A DNA stretch of 64,000 nt from Bombardia bombarda (lineage: Eukaryota; Ascomycota; Sordariomycetes; Sordariales; Lasiosphaeriaceae). Location of the stretch: contig JAULSR010000011.1 of the NCBI GenBank assembly GCA_030512295.1, forward strand, positions 124,001-188,000. Direction: 5' to 3'. This document shows positions 43,365 through 53,838 of the stretch, in pieces (the stretch's first letter is position 1; each line of letters begins with the position of its first letter). Made by a program: the position numbers and the translations under genes. The notes under the pieces are model-generated. The model had not been told where the DNA came from. It saw nothing but the letters and a program-made list of their open reading frames with translations, and did not search any database.

Positions 43365-46007
43365 TCACTCCTCCTTCTTCCGCTGCACCTCCTCCTCAGA
43401 CAGCGACGCACCATCCACCGGCTTCCCCTCCTCAAAACCCTCCTTCTTCCGTATCAGTATATCTCTCTTTCTGACCATGTCCGGCCCCCATCTCTCTAAC
43501 GTCTGCAAGCTCCGTCTTCTCACCCTCGTATGTTCGCTCAACTCCACCGGATCCTCCACGAAGTCAATTACCACCAACCCCAGCCCGGCGAGCAAAAACG
43601 CAATCAACACAAACAAGCCGCTAAACTCCAGCGCAATAAAAATCGTGCTCCTGTATCTCAGCACCGCCGCCACCATGCCCACGCATACCATATACGTGCC
43701 CAGCACCCAAGGCCGGCCCGACCAAGCAAGTTCGAAGCTGGTCCTCATCTGCCGAAGCATAACCTCGCCGCCCCAGTACCACAGATCCTCACAGACCGTG
43801 AACGGCACCTTCGTCCAGTTCGCCATCAGGACCTTGCCCAGCGCAGCACGCCCGATATCGCCAACAGCAAACCGCAACTTGTAGCACGCCACCACAAGCG
43901 CATAGGTGTAGACCGAGCGAACAAACATGTACTCGACCCTGTTTAAAGCCCAGACCATATAACCAACAGTGCAACCCTCCAAGGCTCTCTCCATCTTCCA
44001 CAGCGCCACCTTTCCCTTCGTTATCTCCTCGGCGCGCTCCGCCTTTTTGGCCTCCGCGAGTGCTCGCTGTAAACGACTACGTCTGCCCGCGATATACGCA
44101 ATCATCCGCGCTGCAAACCAACTGTGCATGAACTCCAAGGCGTAGCTCCTGACCACCGCGAACCACGAGTACGAGAGCGCATGGTCGAGGAAGTAGTCGG
44201 GGTTGGAGAGCGCGAGCCGGAGGTCACCCAGGGGACTGTTCCACCAGTAGACGCTGAAGGCGGGGAGTAAGATGCCGCGGATGTGGTGGAGAATGGTGGC
44301 GATGACGAGCAAGACAAATGCCTTGCGGTGTCCGCCACCGCCTTCGAAAATAGCGGATTTGATGTCCGGCCATCTGTCACGATGGCCGCTGGATGTCAGG
44401 AGGCGTTCACTGATTGAGAAGCCACAGGCGCGCTCGATGAGTGATAGACCGCCAGTAAATACCGCCGAAGGGCTGATGTCGGGGATTATGAGTAATTTGT
44501 GCTGCGAGTGGGTGTCATTTATAGTGAAAGTCGATCCGGGTATGGTGGAGCGGTGGGATTTAACTGTGCTAATGGTTCGTGCAGCATACCATCGGACTGG
44601 CGATATGTTGACCGGGCGGGTTCTAGCACGACGGGCAGCTGTCGGCTTAGAGTTGACCGAGGGACTGTTCTTCTCGGTAAGCTGTGGGCCGTCTCCCTTG
44701 ATCTGGCTAACAATGAACTGTGCAGTATCATGATCTGGGTCGCTAGTCTCGGGAGTGGGAAATAGGTCACGAGAAGGTGGAAAAGGCAGCACATCCCAGG
44801 AGGAAAAGCTTGCCATATCCTCCGCCCAATTCGCTATATTGACAAGAAGGTCAAGCGGCGACCAATCGCCACAATGCTTCTGGAGCTGCTCGTAGAGAGG
44901 TGGCTGGGCAAGCAAGATACAAAGACCTCGTACTTCGCGGGCGGCTTCAGCAAACCACAGAACAAGCCTCCAATGAGCTTTATGTTGCGGCTGTTGGTCC
45001 ATCAGAGACTGAGTGTAGGCCAAAAGCTTGTCTATGCGGAGTGTCTTGACCCCTGACCTCGTGTTCATCCCCGGTGGCAAGGACTTGAGTGGGCTATTAC
45101 CAGTCTTCTCCGAATACCCAGGTGACTGAAAGATCTGGTGAATATCTTCTAGCCTTTGCCAGTTGCCAAGGTTGCTGAAATCCTGATCCCAATGCCTGTA
45201 AAGCTTCTCTACTACTTCTTGGGCTTGCATGACCAGCGCAATAAATCCGACCTCATCCTCATTGGCAGAGACTGTGATCGGACCAGTCAAGAAATCTAGC
45301 ACTGCAAATAGAGCTACCCTGACATCCTCATGGATTTTGAATGCGAAAGTTAGAGATCTAGTTAGGCAGAACCTCCGTGTTTCCAAGTCATCGATATGTG
45401 TAAGCCGTGAAAGATGGAAGCTCCAGTATCCCCAAGCATAAAGAATTAGGGACGATGCGGCCGTCTCGTCGTGAACGTGTGCTAAGTACAGGGTGCTCAT
45501 TGCGCAGATGAGGGTGCATACTGAGCCGACACTGAAATGAGCTGCAGACGGCGAGAACTCTAGTATCTCCAGGTGGCGGGCAGGCAAGTTATTGCCCGTT
45601 AGATTAATAAACTGATCGACGATGTCGGGCAATAAGGTAGGCAGCTCCGGGTCGGACAAGGTGACAAAGATGTTGGGGGTTGTACCGGAGATTTTGTGGC
45701 TGAAGGAGAGCATCCCTCCTAGGAGATTCTGCAGCCAATACATTGCACGTACGTCGTCGGCGTGAGTGCTATCGCTGAGAAGGGAAAGCGCAAAATGGTC
45801 AAGGTCTTTATGCCCGAGAGTGGTGATCTGGACTGAGATCCATAGCGCGTGGGTTCGGACAGGGCGCTCGGCGACTGAAAGCCACATCAAGACTTCGCGA
45901 GCCTCGTTTCTAATACCTTTGCCGCCGTCAGGTTCATTGCGGAACAGCTTTGTCAAATGCTCCAGCTCCGCGTGAAAGCGGACGCGGCCAGGGTTGAGGC
46001 TCGCCAT
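43365..46007 (-). CDS. Large membrane protein with NLR-like N-terminal segment
   Basis: 880 residues, intronless, starting at 46,007. Residues about 35-60 (EAREVLMWLSVAERPV) and about 110-200 (IFVTLSDPELPTLL.., AAHFSVGSVCTLICAMSTLYL, YAWGYWSFHL) resemble the winged-helix and following helical part found after the ATPase in fungal NACHT-ankyrin proteins. No P-loop or Walker B is present. The middle (210-540) is helical and then low-complexity. The C-terminal 320 residues have hydrophobic segments at about 563-590, 610-640, 690-712, 766-784 and 787-816, and a basic, probably cytosolic tail. I do not know its function. A sensor-derived membrane protein is one reading. Two 17-bp tandem units lie about 60 bp upstream. 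Confidence 0.7.
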   Translation of the reverse strand: MASLNPGRVRFHAELEHLTKLFRNEPDGGKGIRNEAREVLMWLSVAERPVRTHALWISVQITTLGHKDLDHFALSLLSDSTHADDVRAMYWLQNLLGGMLSFSHKISGTTPNIFVTLSDPELPTLLPDIVDQFINLTGNNLPARHLEILEFSPSAAHFSVGSVCTLICAMSTLYLAHVHDETAASSLILYAWGYWSFHLSRLTHIDDLETRRFCLTRSLTFAFKIHEDVRVALFAVLDFLTGPITVSANEDEVGFIALVMQAQEVVEKLYRHWDQDFSNLGNWQRLEDIHQIFQSPGYSEKTGNSPLKSLPPGMNTRSGVKTLRIDKLLAYTQSLMDQQPQHKAHWRLVLWFAEAAREVRGLCILLAQPPLYEQLQKHCGDWSPLDLLVNIANWAEDMASFSSWDVLPFPPSRDLFPTPETSDPDHDTAQFIVSQIKGDGPQLTEKNSPSVNSKPTAARRARTRPVNISPVRWYAARTISTVKSHRSTIPGSTFTINDTHSQHKLLIIPDISPSAVFTGGLSLIERACGFSISERLLTSSGHRDRWPDIKSAIFEGGGGHRKAFVLLVIATILHHIRGILLPAFSVYWWNSPLGDLRLALSNPDYFLDHALSYSWFAVVRSYALEFMHSWFAARMIAYIAGRRSRLQRALAEAKKAERAEEITKGKVALWKMERALEGCTVGYMVWALNRVEYMFVRSVYTYALVVACYKLRFAVGDIGRAALGKVLMANWTKVPFTVCEDLWYWGGEVMLRQMRTSFELAWSGRPWVLGTYMVCVGMVAAVLRYRSTIFIALEFSGLFVLIAFLLAGLGLVVIDFVEDPVELSEHTRVRRRSLQTLERWGPDMVRKRDILIRKKEGFEEGKPVDGASLSEEEVQRKKEE

Positions 46008-47600
46008 TGTGCGCCGTTGACAGGCGTGGGCCCCTCTTCACGACACAATTGACCAATTTTCTAGATCTAGCTTGTTGTCAGTAAGAGCTTGTTGTCAGTA
46101 AGATAGCTTGGTGTACGTTCTCCTTTTCCTTGATGTCGTGATTTAGATACTTGCCTTGTTGGGTTTTTTCGACCATGCAGCGAATTGATGGCCTGCTAGT
46201 GGGCTGGTTAGGTTGTTGTGTAGCGGGAGGTGCAGAAAGCCCGGCTTGGGAAGTTGAAAATGGAATGGACGGGTGGCAGCGCTTCAAGTAACCCCCAATC
46301 TGGAAGGAAGTTGGGACGTCAAGCAACTCTTAGGGAAGTTGCGAGGTGTTGCCGGGACAAAGGCGTCCTTCCAGTTCTAAAATGAAGAGGCGACCGACCT
46401 TCAGCTTGAGGTGGTATTTTTTGACCCATGCCCAGAAGGTATCGCATCGCATCAATCCCGAAATAGGGCACCCTTATATAAGCTCGTACATAATTTGCTG
46501 TCTTCAAATTATCATGCAGGCATGCAGGCCCGTCGTGCCAAATTTACGTCTCTTGATAGCAAGGCACTTCCATGGATCTCTTGCGCTGCGTACGGGGCAG
46601 TGGTTCATTACACAGAGGGCGGGGTACCAATACAGCACTACGCAAACATTTCCAGCAGGTGGCCATCAGCGGTTACTCCTTCCGCAGTTGACGTTCAGAT
46701 CCAATCCAACATTTTGCAACCGCAATAAAATAGCGCCAAACCTCCAACACTACAAACTCTCCAAGGCAAGACCTAGGTGCAAATGGGAAAACATTTCGGT
46801 AAGCTTTGTCGAAGCCTTTGCTTGGCGAAGGAAGCATCGCAACGTGGAACCATTTGCCGTCTTTAAGAGTCCAGGGCAGCAACCTCACATAAATGCAATA
46901 TAGGACAAATAGGAGAGGAATCTCACCACGTAGGATTATAAAACAGTAAGAACATCTTGTCCATCTTTGTTCACAACACACGAATATCACAGGTGTGCAA
47001 AATGCATCGTTTACGACCAAAAGACGACCAAGGTAGTAACCAAAACCGAAGCTTCATTAATGACACCTCATCACCGTCTCCATCTACCCGCCATCCACCC
47101 ACCACGCAATGCGCGAGCATTCACTCTCTCTCTGTATCTGTCCGTCTTTCCGCTCTTTCTCTACCAGTACCTTCTTTACCCAGGCGATCCGAATCCGAAT
47201 CCGAGTCCTCAAAACACCACCTCCACCATCGAAGTCAGCAAGCGAACAAGCAAATCCATCATAACCAGCCCTTTCCACCTGCCTTTACACAGCATAAAAG
47301 TGGTATGTCCGGGGTATATGCATCATATTTACACCTTCATTCTCAAACCATGCGCATCGCCTTGCACCGTTCCACAATACAGCCGCATCGCATCCACATC
47401 GCAGTCATGACCATCTTTTCGTTATCAATCCCAGTTTTTCGTCAATTTCCTCTTCACAGCCATCCGCTTGCTCGCACAACAGGCACACAAACACACAGAC
47501 CAGCCATCACAGCAAACCCAAAAAAGCCATCTGCACACAAACTCCGCAACATGCAACCAGCAAAACCTCACAACAACCAAGCAGACCGGGAACGACCCAG
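46008..47600. other. Intergenic region with 17-bp tandem duplication
   Basis: It holds the promoter of the 880-residue gene and the 3' flank of the 547-residue gene. A perfect 17-bp direct duplication lies at 46,070-46,103. Open frames near 46,350-46,900 and 46,960-47,600 look non-coding (repeats of CTCTCT, biased composition, no family). Confidence 0.4.
46070..46103. repeat. 17-bp perfect tandem duplication
   Basis: GCTTGTTGTCAGTAAGA occurs at 46,070-46,086 and again at 46,087-46,103. It sits 62 bases upstream of the start codon at 46,007, probably in the 5' leader or core promoter. Confidence 0.85.
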
Positions 47601-49244
47601 CTAGCACACCTCCAGCGTACTACTAACCGACCTCGCCCCCTTCCTCCGCTTCGTACCCGGACTCAGCACCGGACTATCCTCGGAACTATTAGTCGACGTG
47701 GGAATCTCGTCCTCAAAGCTGCTGTTCAGAACCTCCGACAGCGCCTCTCTCTGGGGGCCCCGCCTCCTCTTAAGACTAACGGGCGGGAACAGAGGCGTCG
47801 GCTGCTGGTCCACCAGCGCGTCCCACAGCGCAATGAGGTCGGGGTCGCCAAACAGCGGGTCGCCCGCGATCTCGCGGCCGAGCGCCTTGGCGAGCCGCTC
47901 CTTCAGGCCGAGGATCGGCCAGAACGGGACGGACGTGTACGTGATGTCGAGACCACCACCGGCCAGGTCCTCTGTGGACAGGGGCGACTTGTGCGGGTGC
48001 AGGAAGCGCTCCAAAAAGGTCGCCGTCACGGTGGCGGAGTAGACGACGAAGTTGGGGCTGCTGTCGTTGCCGTCGTCGTGGGTGATGATCCGGACCTTGA
48101 CGTCGTGGAACCGGGGGACTGACATGCGTGCTGCTCTCCTGCTGTTGCTGCCGCGGGAGCGGGATGATGATCGCGACGAGAGCTTGGACGAGCCAATGTA
48201 GTAGAAGTGCGCCTGCGCCATGGCGAGCAAGATGCCGACGAAGTAAGGGTCGTGCTCCAGGTCTTTGGGGATTAGCTGCTTGGAGCGTAGCCGTTGTAAC
48301 CGGGCCACAGGTTCATTCGGTGTGTTGTCGGGGCCGTTGAAAACCCGGAAGAGATTCTGGCGGATCATGGCGAGTTGTGACCTGTTGATGTAGGCTAGTA
48401 ATGGCTGGTTTGGCGCGTACTCTGAGGTGGCATCTTGGCTGAGCATGCCAAAGGATGTGGATGGGATGGTTGGGGCCGAGTCGAAGGAGGTCTCCACACC
48501 GGGTGATCTCCACAAACAAGGAAGCCGGACGGCCTTCCTGAAAACGCGCATGCCAAAGTACAGATCCAGGTCGGCACCCGTCTTGGGACGCGACAACGTG
48601 TTAGGGAATAGCGTCTGCATTACGTGCTTGATGGCGCGGTTCTTGCAGAAGGCATCCGTCGGTCTGGTCTCGTGCCTAACGAGGGTGTGGAGCTCGGCGG
48701 TGAGCATTCTTGCGACGCGCGACGGCTCGAGACACCGACCCGGGACGTAGTCGGGAACCGGCTTCTCGATTGCGGGAAGCTCCGTGAAGCGGGCGCCGAG
48801 GAGCTTTGAATGCGTGTCGGTCCAGCAAATGGGCAGGACATAGAGCGAGATGCCGGCGTTGTCGTACATGATGTCATAAAGGGAGCCGACCTGCGGGCTC
48901 GTGATGCGGGTATTGCGTCTCCTGTGTGGGCGGTGACATGTCGGCGCGATTGTGCAGCCGTCTGCGTTCTGGGTCGCCTTCTGAATCGCACTCTGGTCTG
49001 GAGTTTGGTTCGCGCTCTGCTTGGCAATGCGGGTTATCTTCTTGGTGGGTGTCCGGGGCACCGTCGCGGGCGGGCCGGAGTCGTCGCGTGAGGCGGACAT
49101 CTGGACGATGGTTCGCAGCTGGCCGAAAAGGTTGCTGCTGAAGAATGATCTAAGGCGGAGGTGAGGCGGCGTCAGCAAGTGCGATCCCGGTGCACGATGC
49201 ACGAATCGGTTGGTCGAATTGACTGAAGTCGGGGTAGACTCCAA
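47601..49244 (-). CDS. Hypothetical fungal protein, basic/disordered ends
   Basis: A 547-residue open frame. The second in-frame ATG, at 49,100 (MSASRDDSGPP), may be the true start. The 48 residues before it contain a CACCTCCGCCTTAG stretch that could be an intron acceptor, so the 5' end is uncertain. A basic Arg-rich patch lies near residue 107. The folded-looking core runs from about 118 to 460 (GSLYDIMYDNAGISLYVLPI.., LLAMAQAHFYYIG.., FLERFLHPHKSPL). The C-terminus is Ser-rich with KRRR and TKRRKG, resembling nuclear signals. No domain is recognised. Confidence 0.65.
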   Translation of the reverse strand: MESTPTSVNSTNRFVHRAPGSHLLTPPHLRLRSFFSSNLFGQLRTIVQMSASRDDSGPPATVPRTPTKKITRIAKQSANQTPDQSAIQKATQNADGCTIAPTCHRPHRRRNTRITSPQVGSLYDIMYDNAGISLYVLPICWTDTHSKLLGARFTELPAIEKPVPDYVPGRCLEPSRVARMLTAELHTLVRHETRPTDAFCKNRAIKHVMQTLFPNTLSRPKTGADLDLYFGMRVFRKAVRLPCLWRSPGVETSFDSAPTIPSTSFGMLSQDATSEYAPNQPLLAYINRSQLAMIRQNLFRVFNGPDNTPNEPVARLQRLRSKQLIPKDLEHDPYFVGILLAMAQAHFYYIGSSKLSSRSSSRSRGSNSRRAARMSVPRFHDVKVRIITHDDGNDSSPNFVVYSATVTATFLERFLHPHKSPLSTEDLAGGGLDITYTSVPFWPILGLKERLAKALGREIAGDPLFGDPDLIALWDALVDQQPTPLFPPVSLKRRRGPQREALSEVLNSSFEDEIPTSTNSSEDSPVLSPGTKRRKGARSVSSTLEVC

Positions 49245-50535
49245 GTGTTCGCGGGGTTAGGCGCGACTTACTCAATCGCGAGCATCGAAGACTGACAAGA
49301 TTGCCTCTTCTGGTCGCCTTGCCAGGGTTGGTGGTGAAATGGCACCCTTGATCACGGTCAGGTCCCCCGCGGAACACCGCACGCACAAAGGACGCGAAAA
49401 TTGTGGAGGAGTGGGCCTTACCTTAAAAGGCAAAATTGTGTCAATCTCGTCTTTTGTCGCTGAAGATATTGCGACTTGGTTTTGGGCGCCTCAGTAACGA
49501 TGCAAAACTGGAACGCCTGGCATTTATGAGAGTCACGATCGTCAAATCTTCTCTCTATTGCTCTTGACCAGAATGTACAGAAAGGCGGGAGGGCGGAGAG
49601 CGGGAGGACATGAGTGGGTTTAAGAAACGCGACCGACGGGGGAGGAGGGCCAGTACCCCTCTCCGACACAGGCCGCCCTCCCTGGTCCTGGTGAGTGGCG
49701 GCCAAAACTGGATGGCAATCTGGGTCATGGCGGGTGGCAGGAACGCGCTAACCACACGAATTCCCGTGACTGTCGCACTTTGCAGGCATCAACACTATGG
49801 TTGGGTCGCACAGTCAGCGCAAAGCCCAATCATTCGCGATTCGTACATTTGCCATCAACATGGTCTCTACTTCAGGTTGTTATGATTGACGTTTGCAATC
49901 ATAACAAAAAGCACACAACAATCTCCATAATAAACAGATTTTCGACTACGCAATCTGCGAGCAGAAATCACCGGACTCGTGATTAACCGTGACAATTCTA
50001 TCCTCCGTTTCACACGGTGAGACTTGCCGGGCAGCCGTGACCAGACGGGAAAGGTCCAGTACTTTCGTACCAGCGGCGGTACGGTTGCGCCTAGGAGCCC
50101 GAGTTTGCAAACACCTCGTTTAGCCGGCCATCAATCTAGGCCATTTTCGGGATGGAAGTGGGCCGTGGCTGCCTGAGATGACTGTGCCATTGGACAAATC
50201 CCACCAGTGGTACTTATATCAGTCACTAGTTAGGGAACTATCGCACAGTCGACCTAGATAAAGAGCTACACTAGCAGATTGCTTCCAGGAGTACATCACC
50301 CCAGCATAACTCTGCCGGGCTGTGCCTGTTTCTCAGCCACGCACACTCACGTCAGGGGCCAGGCCACTCCAAAGCGACCCCGCAAGGCTGCCAGAGGCCC
50401 CCTAGCTCCCTACCTACGAGAGCACAACGCCGCCTACCTACCCGTCCACGACTGACTTGCTGCGCGCCAGACTATCCCAACGCGAATAATATACCACCAG
50501 GCCAGAGCTTCGCAGGGAGCTTGCCGCCATTCACC
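49245..50535. other. Divergent intergenic region
   Basis: The promoters of the 547-residue gene (-) and ARPC3 (+). No coding frame with recognisable content. A pyrimidine- and CA-rich leader precedes the ARPC3 start. Confidence 0.45.
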
Positions 50536-51331
50536 ATGCCGGTAAGCATCACCATCATACCCTACTCCCAATCCCCTACTCTACAGTGCATCCCATGGCG
50601 CATTCGCAGTAGCCCAACAGCAACCCGCCCCCCTCATCCCACCTCATCCCCCCTCAGCTTCACTAATACCCCTCCTCCCAGGCCTACAACTCCGTCTTCA
50701 ACAAGGACCCCAACCCGCCCCGCCTCGTCGGCAACTTCCCCCTCCTGCCGCTGCGCACCAAGGTCCGCGGGCCCGTCTACCCCCTACCGTTCCCGGACCC
50801 GCCTCTGCCGGCGAACCAGTCGCCCGACGAGGAGTCGGAGAGCTACGACATCCTCGACGAGGTGCTCGCCCTGTTCCGCGCCAACACCTTCTTCCGCAAC
50901 TTTGAGATCCAGGGCCCCGCCGACCGCCTGCTCGTCTACGGCATCTGGTTCGTCTCGGACTGCCTGAGCAAGATCCGCCCGACGGCCGGCGTCAGAGATG
51001 CGACCAAGGATGTCATGAATCTAGCGCTGGATACGAACTTTGCTATTCCTGGGGACCCGGGTTGGCCGCTGAATCAGGTATGGATTGATGGAGAGATAGA
51101 CAGGGGGAGAGAGGCTTGGATGAGTGGATGCTAATGTTTCTACTACAGATGTACGAGCCCCCCCGCGACAGGCAAGACAGCGAGATCCTGCGCCAGTACA
51201 TGTCGCAGGTGAGACAAGAGCTGGCGGCCAGGTTACTGGCGCGCGTGTACGACGAGGCCTCCGGCGACGGCAAGCCGAGCAAGTGGTGGTTGAGCTTTAC
51301 GAAGCGCAAGTTTATGGGCAAGGGGTTGTGA
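50536..51331 (+). CDS. ARC18: Arp2/3 complex subunit 3 (p21-Arc)
   Basis: Three exons: 50,536-50,541 (only Met-Pro), 50,682-51,077 and 51,149-51,331, giving 194 residues. The protein begins MPAYNSVFNKDPNPPRLVGN and continues with LLPLRTKVRGP, DILDEVLALFRANTFFRNFE and DRLLVYGIWFVSDCL. It ends WWLSFTKRKFMGKGL, all ARPC3 hallmarks. ARPC3 contacts Arp3 in the complex that nucleates branched actin at endocytic patches and hyphal tips. The tiny first exon followed by a 140-bp intron is unusual in length but well supported (gtaagc..cccag, CACTAAT branch). It is convergent with TRM6. Confidence 0.93.
50542..50681 (+). other. ARPC3 intron 1
   Basis: 140 bp, GTAAGC..CCCAG, after only two codons. Joining gives MP-AYNSVFNKD, the family's N-terminus. 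Confidence 0.85.
51078..51148 (+). other. ARPC3 intron 2
   Basis: 71 bp, GTATGG..CTACAG with GCTAAT branch; phase 0, joining PLNQ to MYEPPRDRQ. Confidence 0.9.
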
Positions 51332-51705
51332 AGGGTGTGATTTGATACGCTGAGAGTTAAGCAAAGACAACAGTCATATCAATATTTTGGGTCTGATGAC
51401 TGTGCCGGGGGAGGGGGGGCGGTTAGGTTTATTGAGCCAAACTAGATGGTGAAACAAAACAAGAAGGGTCACCAGATAACCCCATAAACAAACAAACAAA
51501 CAAACAAACAAACACCTGCAGACCAAGCACGCGAGCAGCATCATCAGTCCAAATTCCTTGCTAATCTTGAAAGAAAATGACTCATCTTCTTTCTAAAACG
51601 CACAGTGGTATCATGTTGTCAAGTAAGTCTATGTATGATATGACGCTGTAGCTTCCCATACTGGCTGCCAACAGACAGAAACACAGATATCCAACCTAAC
51701 CCCCA
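51332..51705. other. Convergent intergenic with (CAAA)n microsatellite
   Basis: The 3' ends of ARPC3 and TRM6 meet here. A (CAAA)n run of about seven units lies at 51,486-51,514, and a G-run at 51,407-51,420. No gene. Confidence 0.6.
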
Positions 51706-53838
51706 TCATGCCTCCGCCTCCGCCGCCGCCGGAGTCGTCTCAGCAGTAGCACTAGCACTAGCATCACCACCACTACCCTCCTCACCCACAACCACACCAC
51801 CATCCCCCTCCCCCTCCCCCTCCACCTCCGTCCTCTTCCTCTTAAACTTCCCCTTGGCCTCCACCCTCCCCTCCGCCGGCTTCGCCCTCCACGCCGTAAA
51901 CACATACCCATTCGCCCCGCCCCGCTCCGTCATCAGCGGGTGCGTCCTCCCGGGCAGCACCTGCCACCTTCTCGCGCGACTAGTCTGTATCGACGTCCCC
52001 AGCAACAGCGTCGGGTTCAGCGGGAACTCCTCATTCCCCTCCCAACTCTCCAGCTCCTCGACACTCTTATCCACAATCTCCTTCACACTCCCGCTCGTCC
52101 ACGCCGTGCGCCGGCTGACACTGAAGCAGTCCGACAGCGCCGCCAGCGGCTCCAGCGTGGGCGAGTAGATGGCCACCGGCGCGCCGCCCGCCAGCAGCGG
52201 CAGCGTGTGCCGCAGGATGCTCACGGGGTCCATGGTGCTGGCGCAGACCAGCCCGGAAAAGTTGCCGGCGCGCGCGCTGTCGACGATGTGCCGGATGCGC
52301 GCGTAGCGGCGCCGCTTGCGGTGGAAGTTGCCCCGCCGGCTGGGCTTCCACGCGACGAGGGTGCGCTCGGACGCGACGAGCGGCGGGGTCGAGTAGGATG
52401 TGTCGAGCTCGGGCTTGAGCAGCTGCAGCCAGGTGAGGGTGAGCAGGTGGTGGAGGAGCGGGTGGGGCGGGTGCGTGGGCGAGGTCACGTCGAAGCCCCA
52501 GTAGTTGAGGAAGGACAGGTTCGGCTGGCTGGCGCCGTGGACGACGGTGATGGTGTTGGTTTGGGAGTAGGGGATGGCGAAGTCGGAGGCGCGCGGTTTG
52601 GAGGCGCGCGGCGGCTTGGTGGCTGTGGATTCCTGCGCGGCGGAAGCAGTAGATTCGGCGTCGGCATCGAGCATGTCGATGTCAGCGTCGTTGCTGTCTG
52701 CTGTGGTTGGCTTGTGTTCTCCGTTCTGAGCGGTGTTGGCGGCCTGTGTGCTAGTATGTTCCGGTTCTTCTGTGTCTTCTTCTGTCTTTGCCTCGTCAAT
52801 TTCGGCGTCGTCATCTTGCTGAAGCACGCCCATTCTCTCGGCCATAGCTGCGACCAGTATCCCGCCAGTGTCGTCTACAACAAGCCATCTTCCTTTCAGT
52901 AGGTCCTCCTGGACAGGGGTGCAGGCCTCATGCCCTTGTTCCGTGGTCGCTTGGGGGTCGTCCAGATAGACGTCCTCTCCTCCGAAATGTACGTTACCCC
53001 AGCAGCCGACGAGGCCCATCATCTCCCCGCGCATGTCCAGAATCTTGGTGGCGTCTCTTTCTTCCAACTGGTAGTTTGAGAAATTGGCCACATCAACAGG
53101 CAGCACCTGGAACCGCCGCATGTACTTCTTCTCTTTCAAGAGCTTGTACTTGGCGAGACTGAAGCTCGTCTTCTGGTCGATGGCCGTGTGCGACAGAATC
53201 AGCTGGGTGATGACTTCCTTACCGGCATTGTTGCCCAGCTTCTTCAGCACCTCGATCTCGTCCTGGGTCATGGTCTGTCGCGCATTTTCGTCGATGACTT
53301 CGCGATTCGACCGAGCAACAACCTTTCCGCTCTCGATTTCGACCACGCTGAACTCCTCGCCTTCGGCGGGAGTTATTACGGCTTCATTAAGGCCGGCTGC
53401 TGGTGTCGAGCAGGTTGGCGACTCTTCATCGGCGAAGACCTCGGCGTAGAGCTCGGATGTAGGGACGACGCGGAGGCGCGAGTAGGTCTCGTCTGCGCGC
53501 TTGTCTTGTAGTTCGTAGGTGAGGTGGAACGGCCGCTCGATGATCAGGTTGGCGGGAAATGAGCCATATTTACCCAGTGATATTGTGCTAGAGAACAAAA
53601 AAGTGTTAGATAGGACAGACATTATCATGCCACGCCCGCTGGTTCACATCGCCCGTTACCCAGCTCGGGCTATCACGGTGCAACACATTGCGCAACCAGG
53701 GCCCAGCAATCGCGCCTCAAAGTCTGGTAGCTAGGAAAGGATGCCAACGTACGTGTTCGGGAGGGCTTGAATCACTCTTGTGTTACCGGATGGCAGCTTA
53801 ATGGCCACCCAGGCACTGGCGCGAATGATGGAATGCAT
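51706..53838 (-). CDS. TRM6: tRNA m1A58 methyltransferase non-catalytic subunit TRM6/GCD10
   Basis: Exon 1 is 53,838-53,753 (MHSIIRASAWVAIKLPSGN..). A 165-bp intron (53,752-53,588) leads to exon 2, 53,587-51,706. Total 655 residues. The splice makes ALPNTTISLGKYGSFPANLI, the conserved TRM6 start, followed by RPFHLTYELQDK. Then comes the Gcd10 core: NREVIDENARQTMTQDEIE, LKKLGNNAGKEVI, ILSHTAIDQKTSFSLAKYKL, KKYMRRFQVLPVD. An acidic insert follows. The C-terminal Rossmann-like half (SILRHTLPLLAGGAPVAIYS; EPLAAL) lacks a catalytic methyltransferase motif. TRM6 binds tRNA and pairs with the catalytic TRM61 in the nucleus. The Ala/Glu-rich tail has a TC-rich coding repeat. Confidence 0.93.
53588..53752 (-). 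other. TRM6 intron
   Basis: 165 bp with GTACGT donor and GTTCTCTAG acceptor. Phase 2: AC plus C gives Thr. Confidence 0.85.
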
